From the NCBI RefSeq assembly GCF_034190915.1, contig NW_026947507.1, positions 29,936,001-30,000,000 of the forward strand: 64,000 nucleotides of DNA, read 5' to 3'. Positions 25,680 through 37,645 of this stretch are shown here, piece by piece. Below the pieces are notes generated by a model that was given only the letters and a program-made list of their open reading frames with translations, searched no databases and was not told where the DNA came from. Made by a program: the position numbers and the translations under genes. How positions within the stretch are numbered: position 1 is the stretch's first letter; the number at the start of each line of letters is the position of its first letter. The stretch is from Cavia porcellus (taxonomy: Eukaryota; Chordata; Mammalia; Rodentia; Caviidae).

Positions 25680-26085
25680 GAAATCCTGTGTTGTCCTGCA
25701 TGGTCCCTCCCAGGACGTGAACCATCTCTTTATCCAACACATCCTCACTGTGTATGCTACCTGTCAGTCAGTCACCGTGCTGTCCCATTGTCACATCAGA
25801 TGTCATGGTACTGCAGTGCTTACGGTTAAGTAACCCTTACTTTATTAAATAAGAGCCCCACAGCACAAAGGTAATGATACCAGCAATTTCATTACAATAC
25901 ACTGTTATAATTGATTTACTTTATTACTGCTGTTAATTTCTTAGTATGCCTAATTTTATAAATTAAGCTGTGTATTAGTATGTATAGTAAAAAAAAAACA
26001 GTGCATATAGGATCTGGTTAATCTGCAACTTTAGGCATCCACTGTGGATCCTGTATCCCCTCCAGTAGGGAAATGATAAAGTTTT
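25680..26085 (+). mobile_element. Tigger-type DNA transposon fragment
   Basis: Reads 'gcagtgcttacggttaagta', 'ttgatttactttattactgc', 'gtgcctaatttt'-like text and 'tttaggcatccactgtggat'. This resembles, in order, mammalian Tigger (pogo-like) elements near their end. It is diverged and has no intact transposase frame. Confidence 0.6.
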
Positions 26086-26599
26086 AGAAATATTTTAATG
26101 AACCTAGGGCTTCAAGTGTGACAAACATAAATCATTTCTTTTTCAGAAGCACTAAAATCATGCTATTTTTGCAATTGCTGAAGTTTATGGATGAACTACC
26201 CTATTTTATTTCTAAACAATGCACATTAAGCAAACACTATTTATTCACTATAAACACTAGATGAAGCAAATGTGAAAATCACTTGAAAAATACAGAACAG
26301 TAAGAGTGCTTTTCATTTGCAAAAATGGCAAAGTGCTAAAAGCTGGAATAAATGGCAGGAAGGCAAACAAAGCTGAGGTAAACATAATGCCTCGGGCATA
26401 CCGGGCACACCGGGCAGAAAGGAGTGAGCCAGTGTATATGCATGTTTACTGATAACAGAAATGAAAAACAAACATAAACAGGAATTTGGAACAGTAAGTA
26501 CCTGTTCTTCCTTTTTTTAAGTAAAATATTAATAACAGAAGAAAATGAAAATTTTAGACCTGTACATATTTTTTTAAAAACCACTAATGCATTTCTTAC

Positions 26600-26706
26600 C
26601 TGTAAACATGGCATGAAAATAAGGACTGCAGGCAGCCAGCACCACTCTGTGAGCAGAGATTTCCATGTCTTCCGCCACAATTGTGACATCACACAGCAAA
26701 TTTTGA
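26600..26706 (-). CDS. KLHL2: KLHL2 exon 3 (BTB domain core)
   Basis: This 107-base exon encodes [20 protein letters not shown] and [15 protein letters not shown], the core strands and helices of the BTB/POZ domain that mediates dimerisation and cullin-3 binding. The first base completes the AGT serine codon begun by the last two bases of exon 2. The acceptor is AG at 26708-26707 (gaacAG|T). The donor is GT at 26599-26598 (acaG|GTAAGA), a near-consensus site. The last base G starts the glycine codon finished by exon 4. The exon appears in the minus-strand reading only. An overlapping 118-codon open frame here is in a different frame and is not the product. Confidence 0.97.
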
Positions 26707-28347
26707 CTGTTCACAAAGCAGAGAAGAAAAGATTGAGGTGACTCCCATACACATTGTAGGCAAAACCACTGTTAGAGGAAGGCCTGTTTTGCAAAGCTAA
26801 AACTAACAAGACTGCTACCCTTCAAGGACTGGATGGCAAGACATGGGGATACAGAAAATAATTATGATAAAGGCCCAGCATGCCTTGAGCCCTCAGTGAG
26901 AATCTTGTTTTTGTTTAACACAGAAATCTTTCCCAGCCTGATAGCTAATTCTCAACCTCGAGGAAACTACTGGCAGTAAGCCATCAATGGACTGCAAAAG
27001 GACTGGTAATCTGAATAACACTTTGAGCAGAAATGGCAGATGCCAGTCAGCCACTAAAAGGAAAAAGAAAAAATACACACAGAAAACTGAATTGAGTCAA
27101 ATACTCACCTCCTCTTCTTCCCCCTTCAAAAAAAACATATTCCCAAATGATCCTGGGTCATCAAGCAGAGGTAAAATTATATTCAATTTTACCTTCTCTT
27201 AAAGGTGCCTGAGGCCTAACTCACCACAGAACATTTTATCAAAGCAAATATCACATTCCACGAGGCTGATGCTCATTACCACATACAAAACTTTAAAAAG
27301 CATTTCATTACTTTAAAACAAGCCATTATTCAGCCACCATAATTACACCTACAATTTTAAAACATCCATTTTCATTTCCTTAAAAATGTGACGAGTACTT
27401 TTTACACACCATACATGGTGCTGGACTGGACTCTTCAGGTTTTTTTCAATTTTTATTTTTTCATTAGTACATGTTTGCAGTTAAAAATACTGCAGTGTAT
27501 CTTTTTGGCAAAACAAACAGGTTACGCTAGACACTTATTCTAAAACAAGCAGGAAGGTCCCAGAGCCTAAAACCTGCCTTGCTGGTAGTATTACTGTGAA
27601 TATCTAGAGGGGTGTGGTTCATATAAACAGGCTTTCTGCACCTCAAATAACTGAGCACTGAACTTATGTGTCCATGCAGAGTATAGAGGTCACATGTGGT
27701 CCCTCCTCATCTTCTTGCCTATTTTCTACACGGGTACTTGCCTGCAGAAGTAGGTACAGCCTACTCCTATAACTTCTAGTAGCTCACAAACCACATTTCC
27801 ATATGAGCTTATTAACTATCCTTCAATTCTTCCCCTTGTGCATACTGTTTCTGAACTGGTTCCCCTCAGCTACAGTCTGGAGAGGGTGCAGGCATCAGTC
27901 TTCCGCTAGCCGAGGAGGTCCAGGAAGAAAGGGGCACCAGAGCCTCGGCATGACGGCTCGCTGGCCTCTCAGAGTGAAGAGTAGCTGCTAGGTGGTGGGA
28001 TCTGAAGGTTTGCAGTGCTGCATGAGACACTGGGCAGGCTGTGTATCAGAATCACGAAAGGTGGCAAAATGTCACTAACCTGAAATTTCTTCAGACCAGG
28101 TGGGGAACAAAGTTTACAATCAGATTAGATTAAAAACAAAACAAAACAAAACCTCTTTTTCTACAACCTCTGTGGGTTCCCAAATACCCAAAAGGAGTAG
28201 AATCACTGGTGTTTCAGGAAGGGCATCCACAAGACTTTATTAGGATGTATTTTTCACCTGGACGTCACATGTCATAAGGCAAGTGTTATCACTGTGCTCC
28301 CCAAAGTGCATGGCTCAGGAAACCACTGTTCAGGAAGAATAACCTGG

Positions 28348-28430
28348 AGCTGAGGGTGCAGCTCAGTGGTACAGTGCTTGCCTGGTGTGCAACAAGCCCT
28401 GGGTTTGACCCAGCAATGGGGAAAAAAAGT
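28348..28430 (+). mobile_element. ID-type SINE
   Basis: 'gagctgagggtgcagctcag' and 'aagccctgggtttgacccag', with a short A-rich tail. Confidence 0.7.
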
Positions 28431-28869
28431 GGGGAATGACCTAACAAGGTCCCCTACCAGTGTCATGGTATCAGGAATCAGATACATAGTCTGATTTCAC
28501 AGCCTCCTAACCACTATACAAAACCACCTAAAGTTAGGTAGTTTTAAGATTTGTGAAAGCTTGAATAAAACACAGAATAGAAATTATAAGTGGTCACTTA
28601 CTTTTCTAAGACAGGTTCTCGCTATATAACTGGCTGGCCTTGAATTTACATTTATTTATTAGGATCTACTTTTAAAGTTCTATATATTGTTGATGAATGG
28701 CTGAATTTTAGAGGAATTTTAATACCATTTCTACAGAACTTTCAGAAAAGTCAAATAATGTTTATATATGCATTCAACAAAGCATTTCGTTCCTGTTCTT
28801 AAGATGACTAGCAGAAAGTCTGGCATTGCAGGATAAAAGCGAAAGCATCACAGTAAAGGTGCTGTGGGA

Positions 28870-30571
28870 GAATTCAGAAGTGTAGCAGGATACAAAATCA
28901 ACACACAAAAATCAATGAACCTACTGACAAGGAAATCAGGAACACATGCCATTCACAACAGCACCAAGAAAAATGAAACACTTAGGAATAAATCTAAGGA
29001 AGTGAAAGACTTATAACAAAAACAGCACTACTGTGAAAAAGGAAATTAAAGGGAATCTCAGAAAATGAAAAGCTTTTCCATGTTCCCAGACAGGCAGAAC
29101 CAAAATGTAGCATTAAATGGCCACACTTCCAAAATAGATACAGATTCACTAAACTCCCAACAGCATTTGTCATAGAACTACACGAAACAATCCCAAAATT
29201 CATATGGAACCAGAAGAAATACAGAATAGGAAACGTCAACCTGGGTAACAAGAGTAAAGCATGAGACATTACAATCTTATACTTGAAGATATACTACAAA
29301 GCTACCGTGATAAAAACAGCGTGGTACTCGCACAAGAACATATAGATCAATGGAATACAACAGAGGATGCAGAAACAACTCCAACTATAATCACCTGTTG
29401 CAAGATATTTTTGGTAAAGGGGCTAAAAACATACAATGGAGGAAAGACAGCCTTTTTAATAAATGGCATTGAGAAAACTATCAATTCACATGCAGAAGAC
29501 TGAATCTAGCCCTGTATCTCTCACCATGCATTAAAATCAAGACAGATCAAAGAACTAAATGTTAATCTAAAAATGGCCTGCAATAAGACAAGACAGGTAA
29601 AACTCTTGAGGTTTTGGAGGACTTTCTGAACAGAACCCCAGTTGCATGGGGAAAAGTTCCAAAAATTAAAAAATAAGATTAAACTAAAGAACTTCTGTAC
29701 ACCAAAAGAAAAAACCAACAATTAAAAAAAAAAAAAAACCTACAGAATGGAAAAAACATTTTGCCAGAAATTCCTCAGGCAAATGACCTACATCTAGAAT
29801 ACATAAAGAATTAAAAAAATTAGACCTCCCACCAAATAAAAGAGTCAATCAAAAAATAGGCAAGCAAAATGAACAGACACTTCACAGAAAAAGTACAGTC
29901 AATAAGTATATGAAGAATGTTTAGTATCACTGGTTATTAGAGAAATGCAAATTAAAAAACACTGAGATTCCATCTTATCCCAGAAAGAATGGCCGTCATC
30001 AAGAAATCAAACAGTAACAAAGGTTGATGAGGATGTGGAGAAAAAATGAACTCTTTTAGATTCTTGGTGAAAACGGTACACTACAACAATATTATGGAAA
30101 TCAATATAGAGATTTCTCAAAAACAAACCTAGAAATTCCATTTGACCAGCAATTCCTTACTAGGTATTTTCCTGAAAGAGTTAAAAACATTTATGACAGA
30201 AACACACACATACCCATGTACCTATGTTTGTAACAGCACGTTTCTTTTTATTTGTTTTTTTGAGAAAAGGTCTTGCTGTATAATTCAGGCTGGGCTTGAG
30301 CTCATGGTGATCCTCCTGCCTCAGACTCCCAAGCACTGGGACTATGGTATGCATCATCACACCTGTCTACAACAGCACAATTCTTAATTGCTAAATATTG
30401 GGAGTGACCTATATGGACATCCAAAGATGAATGGGTGAAGAAAATGTGGTGTCTATACACAATGGAGCACTGCTCTGCCACAAAGAAGGCTAAACTTGAA
30501 TCGTCTGTCAGAAAATGGATGCACTTGGAGACCATAAAGAACAAAATAAAAGATAATAAAAAGCAAGGAGA
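28870..30571 (+). mobile_element. L1 retrotransposon, 3' part of ORF2, decayed
   Basis: The + strand matches the end of L1 ORF2: a GYKIN-type stretch near 28890, the stretch around 29330-29480 typical of L1 ('agatcaatggaatacaac', 'ataaatggcattg'), and the characteristic end 'atgtggtgtctatacaca..atggagcac' near 30445. Many stops and indels break the frame. A B1-type SINE (about 30240-30366) and composite copy 2 are inserted in it. L1-like sequence probably continues to about 31440. Confidence 0.85.
30240..30368 (-). mobile_element. B1-type SINE inserted in L1
   Basis: 'ttgagaaaaggtcttgctgt', 'gagctcatggtgatcctcct', 'catcatcacacctgtc'. AACAGCAC flanks both ends, a short target duplication in the L1. 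Confidence 0.8.
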
Positions 30572-30870
30572 GATCCACGCCATGTTGGAACTTAGGACTC
30601 TGGGAAGCCAAGCAAGCACCTCCCCTCCCTGGTAGGCGGTGGTGGTCTGGCCGACTGCAGCCCTTCCAGGGGGAAAACCAGCAGTGTCTCCTGAGATCCA
30701 TGCCATGTTGGAACTTAGGACTCTGGGAAGCCAAGCAAGCACCTCCCCTCCCTCATAAGCGGTGCTGGTCTGGCCGACTGCAGCCCTTCCAGGGGGAGAA
30801 CCAGCAGCAGCTCCTAAGATCCGCGCCATGTTGAAAATCAGGATGCTGTGAAAACAAATGACCATCCTGC
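30572..30870 (+). repeat. Tandem 123-bp units inside composite copy 2
   Basis: The motif gatcca..gccatgttgg recurs at 30572, 30695 and 30818, giving two exact 123-base periods. Units 1 and 2 are nearly identical. The third is diverged and runs into the unique part of the element. This VNTR-like head is present only as roughly one to one and a half diverged units in copy 1. Confidence 0.85.
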
Positions 30871-31335
30871 CTCCCTGCTAAGCACTAGTGAACCTATTGC
30901 TATATGGCCTAGAGTCAGATATCCCACTTCCCCTATCCTCCTTCTCCTCCCCCACCATTAGCAAATGGGAACCAGAAATCTGAGCATCTCCTGGGAAGTT
31001 GACCATAGCAAATAAGGGGGGACTTCCTTCTTCCATTTCTTTGAAGGCAAATATTTTTATTACTGTTTTGCTCTTTTCTGATTAATGGAACTGCTCTATT
31101 CAATATTCTGTTTTGATAAGTTCTATAGTGTTCCATATTTCATCTCATTTTGATATACGTGATTGAAAGAACAATTATTATAAAGATAACAAAATATACT
31201 GTGATACCTATTACTGTTATCCCGGTAACCTGCTCTGAAGTTCTATACCAATTTCACTGTGTGATCTTAGTTGGCTTTATTCTGACTTGTTCTGTTGTAT
31301 ACTTTCAAAATAAAATTAAGAAAAAAAAAAAAAAG
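30572..31335 (+). mobile_element. Composite A-tailed retroelement, copy 2, nested in L1
   Basis: A 764-bp insertion flanked by AAGCAAGGAGA at 30561-30571 and 31336-31346, with a 3' poly-A run. It starts with tandem units of exactly 123 bp (30572-30694, 30695-30817, then a diverged partial third). A C-rich patch and the same T-rich body as copy 1 follow. It interrupts the 3' end of an old L1, whose sequence seems to resume after the second duplication. The unit length is a multiple of three, so it opens an artefactual repeat-bearing frame on the minus strand. Confidence 0.75.
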
Positions 31336-31681
31336 AAGCAAGGAGATAGACCTTTCTCAAATGGAAGGAGGATCAAGAGATGGAAGGAACAAGGCAGGGA
31401 AGGGAAAGGAGATGAAAGGAATTAAAATGTGTTATGTGTACACACCAACTCCACACAAGAAGTGTAAGCATTGCCAGTAAGGTAGCACACGTCTAAAAGA
31501 AACTTCTGTCTTTTACTTTGAGCAAAACTGACTTTCTCTCTCATTCCTGAGGAAATATCTACCTTGATAGTCCCCATTCCTGTATGAAATAAACCATTTC
31601 TATCTCAAACAAAAAAAATGGCACAAGCCAGTCCCAAACAGTCCCAAAAGCATGGGCTGGCACCAGGGCACAGGGGAGCAG

Positions 31682-31800
31682 GAAGAGAAAAGGTGTGCCC
31701 GAAGAGAGGGAGAGGGAGAGAGGAAAGGGGAGGGGGAAGGGGGGGGAGGGAGAGGAAGGGGAGGGAGGGGAAGGGGAGGGTAGGGGAGGGGAGGGGGAGT
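31682..31800 (+). repeat. G-rich polypurine tract
   Basis: Over 100 bases of almost pure G/A on the plus strand, with many runs of three to eight G from about 31727 to 31798. It can form G-quadruplexes on this strand. The KLHL2 pre-mRNA, read from the other strand, would be C/U-rich here. Confidence 0.9.
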
Positions 31801-32196
31801 GCCACAGCTTCTCTATACCTGTCCTGACCAGGGGACTAGGACACGACCTGAACAAGAATCAGGCATATTTTCATGCCTATTCTCCTTCTGTCAGTCATTT
31901 TCCCTCCCACTAAGGTTTCCAGATGGATCTTAGTGGAATTACACTTGAAGACCCCCAAATCACACAATTAATTACACTCAGCCTTAATTACAATCATCAT
32001 CCATCCCAACCTTCTAGCAGAGCAACTGCTGGCTGTTACTTGCATAATTAGCTTGGTGCTGGCTCCTTAGCTGAGGTTGGTTATTATCAAATGTTACGTA
32101 GCCACGCCCTAGGTTAGGGAGTCTATGAGCCACACTACAAGTCAAAGGTACAGCTTTAGTGTTCCATTTTTCACCTTTTTATCTCCAGCAAGAATA

Positions 32197-32340
32197 TCCT
32201 GGGCACAGTGGCACACACCTGTAATCCCAGCTCTCGAAAGGCTAAAGCAGAAGGCTCACTGTGAGTTTGAGACCAACCTGAACTGCACAGTGAAACCTTG
32301 TCTCAACAAGATCGAGGAGAAAAAAAAAAAAAAAAAAAAC
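32197..32340 (+). mobile_element. B1-type SINE
   Basis: 'ctgggcacagtggcacacac', 'tgagtttgagaccaacctga', 'aactgcacagtgaaacc' and a 20-base A tail. The inner duplication is lost. Confidence 0.88.
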
Positions 32341-32477
32341 AGTGGTACCTCTGTTCACAAACTTAGTTCTTTCCATACTCAGCATCATCAAGGGGAACCT
32401 CTGACTTTGTGTTTTATTACCTGAACTCTAATGAGAGAATAAACTGTACAAAGAAATGCCTTCAAAATAATAAAACA

Positions 32478-32610
32478 ATTTAACCAAATTTGTGCTTATC
32501 CATTCATTCACGCAATATCCAGAAAGTGCCTACTGTGAGCTAACGACAATGTCACCAGAACAAAGAAGATAATGTCCATGGCAACAAGGAGTTTGTGGTT
32601 GAGGCGAGAC
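32478..32610. mobile_element. Old LINE/SINE fragment (L2/MIR-like)
   Basis: 'ccattcattcacgcaatatc', 'aaagtgcctactgtgagc' and 'atggcaacaaggagtttgtg' recall ancient mammalian repeats, diverged. Confidence 0.4.
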
Positions 32611-34111
32611 ACTAAAGGAAATAGGGAATAATAAAATAAACCAATGATTATAACGAGGAGGCAAGTGTGAGATGTTTGAGAGTACATGGGAGAGGCTAAG
32701 CTCAACCTTAAGCAGAAGCTTCAGAAAAAGAGCTGCTAAGCTCAAATCTGTAGAGAAAAATAGGAATTAGACCTTATGTAAAATTCATATGCCACAGAAA
32801 AAAGAAAGGCATTCCATTTCTTAAATGAAAAAGTATTATGAAAATTGGCCCTTTTCAGGAAAAAAACTGCTTTGAAAATGAATAAAAATGCCTGAATATA
32901 TCAAGATATCCTTTGGTTTTCTAACATAAAACAAATGGAATTCTAAACTAGGGAAGCCTTTTACTGCTTTTAAAATACTCAGAGTATATCTTCTTAAAGT
33001 AAAATGTGCCATCAGGCTCTGAGACATCAAAAATAATTAGCTGTCATATGAAACGATTTACTTTCGACTGGAAGTCGGGGAGGGGGTGATTACATGGCAT
33101 CGGTCCACCATTCTTTGCCAGGTGCCTGGAAAAACCTGGAGGCACTTCCTGCCATATGGAACAGAGTCAAAATGACACCGAGGTACCAGGCTGCTGAGAC
33201 AGCTGTCAGCCAGAGTCCACAGGCAAACACACCAGAGCCTCAGAACGGAATGGGCCCAAAGTCAGCATCAGGTGTCAGGTGTCAGGTGAAGGAAACAAGC
33301 ACACCACCCAGAAGGAGAGGGGCAGGAGGCCAGAGGCTAAAGAAATTGCAGGCTAAAAAAAAAGAAAGAAAGAAATTGCAGGCTGATCAGGAAGCAGAGT
33401 AAGCCAGATGTGGAGCTGCCTGGTGTTCGGGACATGGGTCTAAGACTGAGTTTTGGCTACCAGGTACCTAGTGAGGCAGGGAAAGCAATGAGCTGCTTTA
33501 AAAGTGAAAGATTCTCTAACTGCTCATTTAAGTCAGTCATATTTAACCAAATCTCCTGTCGGGGACAATACTATTTAATAAGCAGATGCACACTGCCTAA
33601 AATGTCAGTAATCTCAAAGAGCAACAGAACTCCATAACACATGTCACTCTCTTCTTTCTCTTTCGTTTTAAAACCATGAGAGTAGGTGGCATCTGTGACT
33701 CCCGTGGAAGCTAAGCAAGGCAAAACCTAGGGCCTGGGTTTAATAACAGAGTCCTAGAAACCTGTGCCAGTCCCTGAGATTTACACCTGCTGAGATTTTC
33801 AAACACAAAACAGGAAGAGGTGACACTTAGCTTGGATGGTCATAGGAAAACCCACTACAATGATTCAGAAACTGCTTTAAACTAGTAAAAGGTCCCAGAA
33901 TAGGAATCAAGACAGCACAATGAGAGCTGAAAAAGACAAAGCTGAGCCGTAAGAGGACTCTGGGGAAAGCACATCACTGGGTGTCTGCAGGGAGGAGACA
34001 CACAGATCTGGGGACTCCCCAGAATACCTGGTAATGGGGATGGGAGAAGGATGATGGAGAAAAAGCAGAGAGACGAGGCAGCTAAAGGCTTCAGAGAGGA
34101 ATCAGTCTTGC

Positions 34112-34137
34112 TGGAGTGAGTTCTGAAGGTAGATGGG
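34112..34137 (+). repeat. 26-bp dispersed repeat, copy A
   Basis: Identical over 26 bases to 36367-36392. It begins tggagtgagttctg and ends ggtagatggg. Here it lies in ordinary intronic sequence. Confidence 0.9.
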
Positions 34138-34550
34138 AAAATTCCAGGCACCAGGTAGAAAATGAAGAATACACAAAAGAAACTTCCTCATTGCAATTTT
34201 GTTTTTAAACACTTGATGAAATAAATCACAAGCAGGTGCTCTTAACCGTCTGTATAATAATCTAAAGGAAAAAGGCACAGTGAGATTTTCTGGTTTGTGA
34301 GCAGATACTGATGGTGAACGCCAAGGCCTCACAGATCTCACGCCCAGAACTCAGCAACACTGAGGGGCAGGAAGAAAAGGAGGATGCTGAGTAAACTCCC
34401 TTACTGCAGTCCATTCCTCACTTCTGTGAAGCTTAATGACCTCATCCACATGCAATAAACACCACTTAAAAACTAATCTGTCACAACTACGTAAGACAGA
34501 CTATGGAATATCATCAGTTAAACTGAAGACCACAGGTTCCAAAATGTCTT

Positions 34551-34633
34551 CTTTTTTTGGTTGCAAGAACTGAACTCAGGACCTTGTACTTGCTGGGCAG
34601 GTACTTGTGCCACTGAGGAGTATCCCCAACCCC
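34551..34633 (-). mobile_element. ID-type SINE with 13-bp target duplication
   Basis: Reverse ID-like: 'gcaagaactgaactcaggac', 'ccactgaggagtatcccc'. TCCAAAATGTCTT at 34538-34550 and 34634-34646 is a perfect target duplication. Confidence 0.88.
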
Positions 34634-36193
34634 TCCAAAATGTCTTTTAAGCTTCCTTAAATAATAAAGCTGCTTGATCTGAGAGATCCTCCCAAGTGCT
34701 CTGCCCTTCAGGAAACGTCTTTCATCCTGCTTTTGTACAACATGAACACCAAATAGCTGGGCACTTCTACAGAAAAAAAATGCATTAAATCAATTTTTTA
34801 AACCCTATACAATTTTCTAATATTTCTCATTAAACAATGATACAAGGCTATGAAAAGAAAAGCATTCGCTTAAATTTGCTATTTAATTCACTGGCTATAT
34901 AAGGAACAAAGCATGAATAACCAAACAATAGCCACGACTCAAATCCTTCATAAATGCACAACAGACAATCTAATCCTAGCAGGGATCTGGGTCCATGAGT
35001 GTGAAGCCAGGTGGAAAAGACGGCAACTGCTTCTCTAAGACACAGCTTTATGTTCTTCTAATACATAAGAATTTTATTCCAACCAAGCAACTAAATATTC
35101 AGGGATCATGAAAGACATACAGGTGAACATTTGAATACAGGTGAATCAGCATTACTGAACATTTTTATCTCCTAAATATAACTTAAGAATGAAAACTAGA
35201 CTCCTTCTAAATAAAACAAAAGCCCCCTCCCCTGTTATTGCTCAGGGAAATTTTTTAAGCTCAAGCAGTCTCATCTCAGATCCTAGAATGCAAAAGTTTT
35301 GATTTTTAAAGTTTGTCTTAAGCCAAAATGTTACCTTCTGCAAATTCTCTTGGTAATCTGGGAAAGCTGGCAACTCAGTTTTCTCAACTGCTTCCTCTGG
35401 GGGAGGCCTGCTCCCTGCCCCTCCACAGCCCGGCACGCCAAGGCTCCACGTGTCATGGGCACTTGCTAACTTGTCCCGTGTATGCTTGGAAATGGGAAGT
35501 GAGTGGCTGAATTTTCTGCTGGAGAAGTGTGCTGAATCACGGCTCTAGAGGGCCCTGCTCTCACTGTGCAGCTGCCTTCCTCAAACCTGTCCCAGACCTC
35601 ACTGCCTAGAAGATTCCAGCGTGCTGATGCACCGGTCACGATCCTGTCCTTCTCTTGTGTGCTCACCCTTCCTTCCCAGCACAAACCCGGATTCAAGTCA
35701 TGAGGTTAGGTTTATCCCTGCTCCAGGTCCTGCAGCTTAATCAGACTAGAAAAGGACTTTCTGCTCTGCCCCAGACCAGCAGGCCCAGCTGCGGCCCTCT
35801 CAGGGGCTATCGTGGCTCCTCCTGAGAGTCCATTTCTGCACCCAGGCTTTACACACCATCTTCCACTGCCCATCCTCTTCACTGCTGACTGCACAGCTCA
35901 CTAGATATCCAAAGGGCACGAGGAAAGTCCAAAAAGCATTGTGGGCAATGAACTGACTTCAAAGGATAACCAGGTGCTCCCAGACACTTGGCAAATATAC
36001 TACTCCAATGTGAATATAGGATTTTCAAACCAAGTAATTTTAAGTTATTCAAGTTTATTTTAAGCTGATATATAGAAGTAGGTCTCCAGACATTGTATCT
36101 TTAAAAAAATTAGTTTCAGAAAAGGTCCTTGTTCTTTTTTTATAAAACAATTTTAAATTAAAACATAAAAAATCATTTTAAATTTTAAAAAAA

Positions 36194-36345
36194 GGCGGGT
36201 ACAGGTGGCACACCTGTAACTCCACCACTCAATAAGTTGAGGCAGGAAGATAACAAGTTAAAGGACAGCCTGAGCTACATACCAAGTGCAGAGCCAACCT
36301 GAGCTACGTAGCAAGACTATCTCAAAATAAATATAATGTAAATAA
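36194..36345 (+). mobile_element. B1-type SINE
   Basis: 'ggcgggtacaggtggcacac', 'agttgaggcaggaagataac', 'ggacagcctgagctacatac', then a long AT-rich tail that continues to about 36445. Confidence 0.85.
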
Positions 36346-36445
36346 AATTAAAATAAAAATTAAAATTGGAGTGAGTTCTGAAGGTAGATGGGTAGATTTA
36401 AAAAATTAAAATTAAAAAATTAAAAATCAAAATAAAAAATGTAAT
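36345..36445 (+). repeat. A/T-rich low-complexity tail
   Basis: Runs of aaaattaaaat-type sequence continuing the B1 tail and split by the 26-bp copy. Confidence 0.85.
36367..36392 (+). repeat. 26-bp dispersed repeat, copy B
   Basis: Exact copy of 34112-34137 embedded in the AT-rich simple-sequence tail of a B1-type SINE, where it looks foreign in composition. Confidence 0.9.
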
Positions 36446-36786
36446 TCTGTAACTTCAGTTTTATAAAGCTCTTTCCCTCCCATTTTTATTTGCACAGCCA
36501 CATCTTACACAAGTATAGTTAAGGTGACTTTTACTCCTCAGATTGTACCTCCATCAGTTCAAGGTTCACAAGCACACTCTCTAGTGTACAGCTACTAACC
36601 AGCCTGAGCTTACAGCTCCAGAGCACAAGGGTGAGAACAAGGAAGTTCTTCTTCCCAGCAGTCAGGAAACTACTCTCAGCTGCTGCTGCTTGGCAACAGG
36701 AAGCTGATACAAGGTCAGGAAGTAATTGGTGATTTTCAGGTACAAGGAACAGGCTTTGTCAGAGATTTTTTAAAAAAATATACTCA

Positions 36787-36889
36787 GGGGCTGGGGATTT
36801 AGCTCAGTGGCATAAGCACCTGCCTTGCAAGCAGTCATGAGTTTAATCCCTGGTAACGATAAAAATGAAAGAAAAAAAAAAAAAAAACC
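36787..36889 (+). mobile_element. ID-type SINE
   Basis: 'gggctggggatttagctcag' (A-box), 'gcaagcagtcatgagttt', 'aatccctggtaacgat' (B-box region), 15-base A tail. Close to the younger ID copies of the window. Confidence 0.92.
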
Positions 36890-37499
36890 TCAGATTTGGC
36901 TATGAAGTTTAAGTGAGGAAGAGGAAGACACTTGAAAAATAAAACCAGTCCTGGTAGGTCCCAAAGACAATACATTTTAAAACACGCAGCTATCTATTCT
37001 TTCCCCAAAATAAGTAAAACCCTCATTTTGAAAATGTTGTCAGAGCAGTAGTAGGAAGCAAATCCAATGAACCAATATTTGATTTCTCTCTCCAATGCAT
37101 TTTCTTGTCTCTTTCCATTCCAAGTAGACCCTGCTACTCTGCAGCAGGGTCCACTTCTATACTGGTGTGATCCAATACAAATGGCACATTCCTGCTTAAA
37201 ACTCCCCGACGGCTGGCCCCAGGCAGCCCCTGATGAAGTGCAGCACGTCAGGCGGCAGGCAGGCTGGCCCTCTCATCCCATCCCAGCCTCTCAGGAGGCT
37301 TCTTCCCAGCACCAGCCCTGCACTCCTCAAGCAAGAACACGGTCGGGTATCTCCCACTTGAGCCTGACTTCACCCCATACCTCCTTACTACCAGATCTCA
37401 GCATAACTACTCCGGTCCTCTCAACGGCCCTTTCCTGATCACTGTCATCCACCCTCATAACCCCAGGCAGCCCCCCTTACTGCCATGACAGTTTATACT

Positions 37500-37645
37500 C
37501 AAGTACTTGTCTTTGTCCTCTTCTGATTAATGCCTGTTTCCTGAGGGCAAGCGTAACTCCCATGAGGGTAGCAGTCATATCTGTTTGCACCCATCACCGT
37601 ACCTACAGTGCCTAGTGGACAAATACTGATTCAGTTAACTGAAGA
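37500..37645 (+). mobile_element. L2 LINE fragment
   Basis: 'ctgagggcaag', 'catatctgtttgcacccatc' and 'tacagtgcctagtggacaaa' recall the L2 3' terminal segment. Confidence 0.45.

Larger units (their letters stand above)
17843..26599 (-). other. KLHL2: KLHL2 intron 3
   Basis: 8.76 kb between exons 3 and 4, with GT at 26599 and AG at 17843. It holds SINEs, L1 pieces, an L2-like stretch and a Tigger fragment, listed separately. The stretches 18830-20500, 20990-22620 and 24000-24650 contain nothing I can name beyond a 16-bp inverted repeat at 19438-19547. Confidence 0.9.

Noticed and set aside
26336..26692. 118-codon minus-strand frame over KLHL2 exon 3
   Set aside because: It is a shadow in a different frame from the true BTB-coding frame and reads into intron 3.
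30302..30865. 187-codon minus-strand open frame with repeated ~41-residue units
   Set aside because: It arises because the 123-bp tandem unit is a multiple of three. It crosses composite element, L1 and SINE boundaries and has no independent support.
31559..31855. Ser/Pro/Leu-rich and Gly/Arg/Glu-rich frames on either strand
   Set aside because: Products of the G-rich purine tract; no protein signal.
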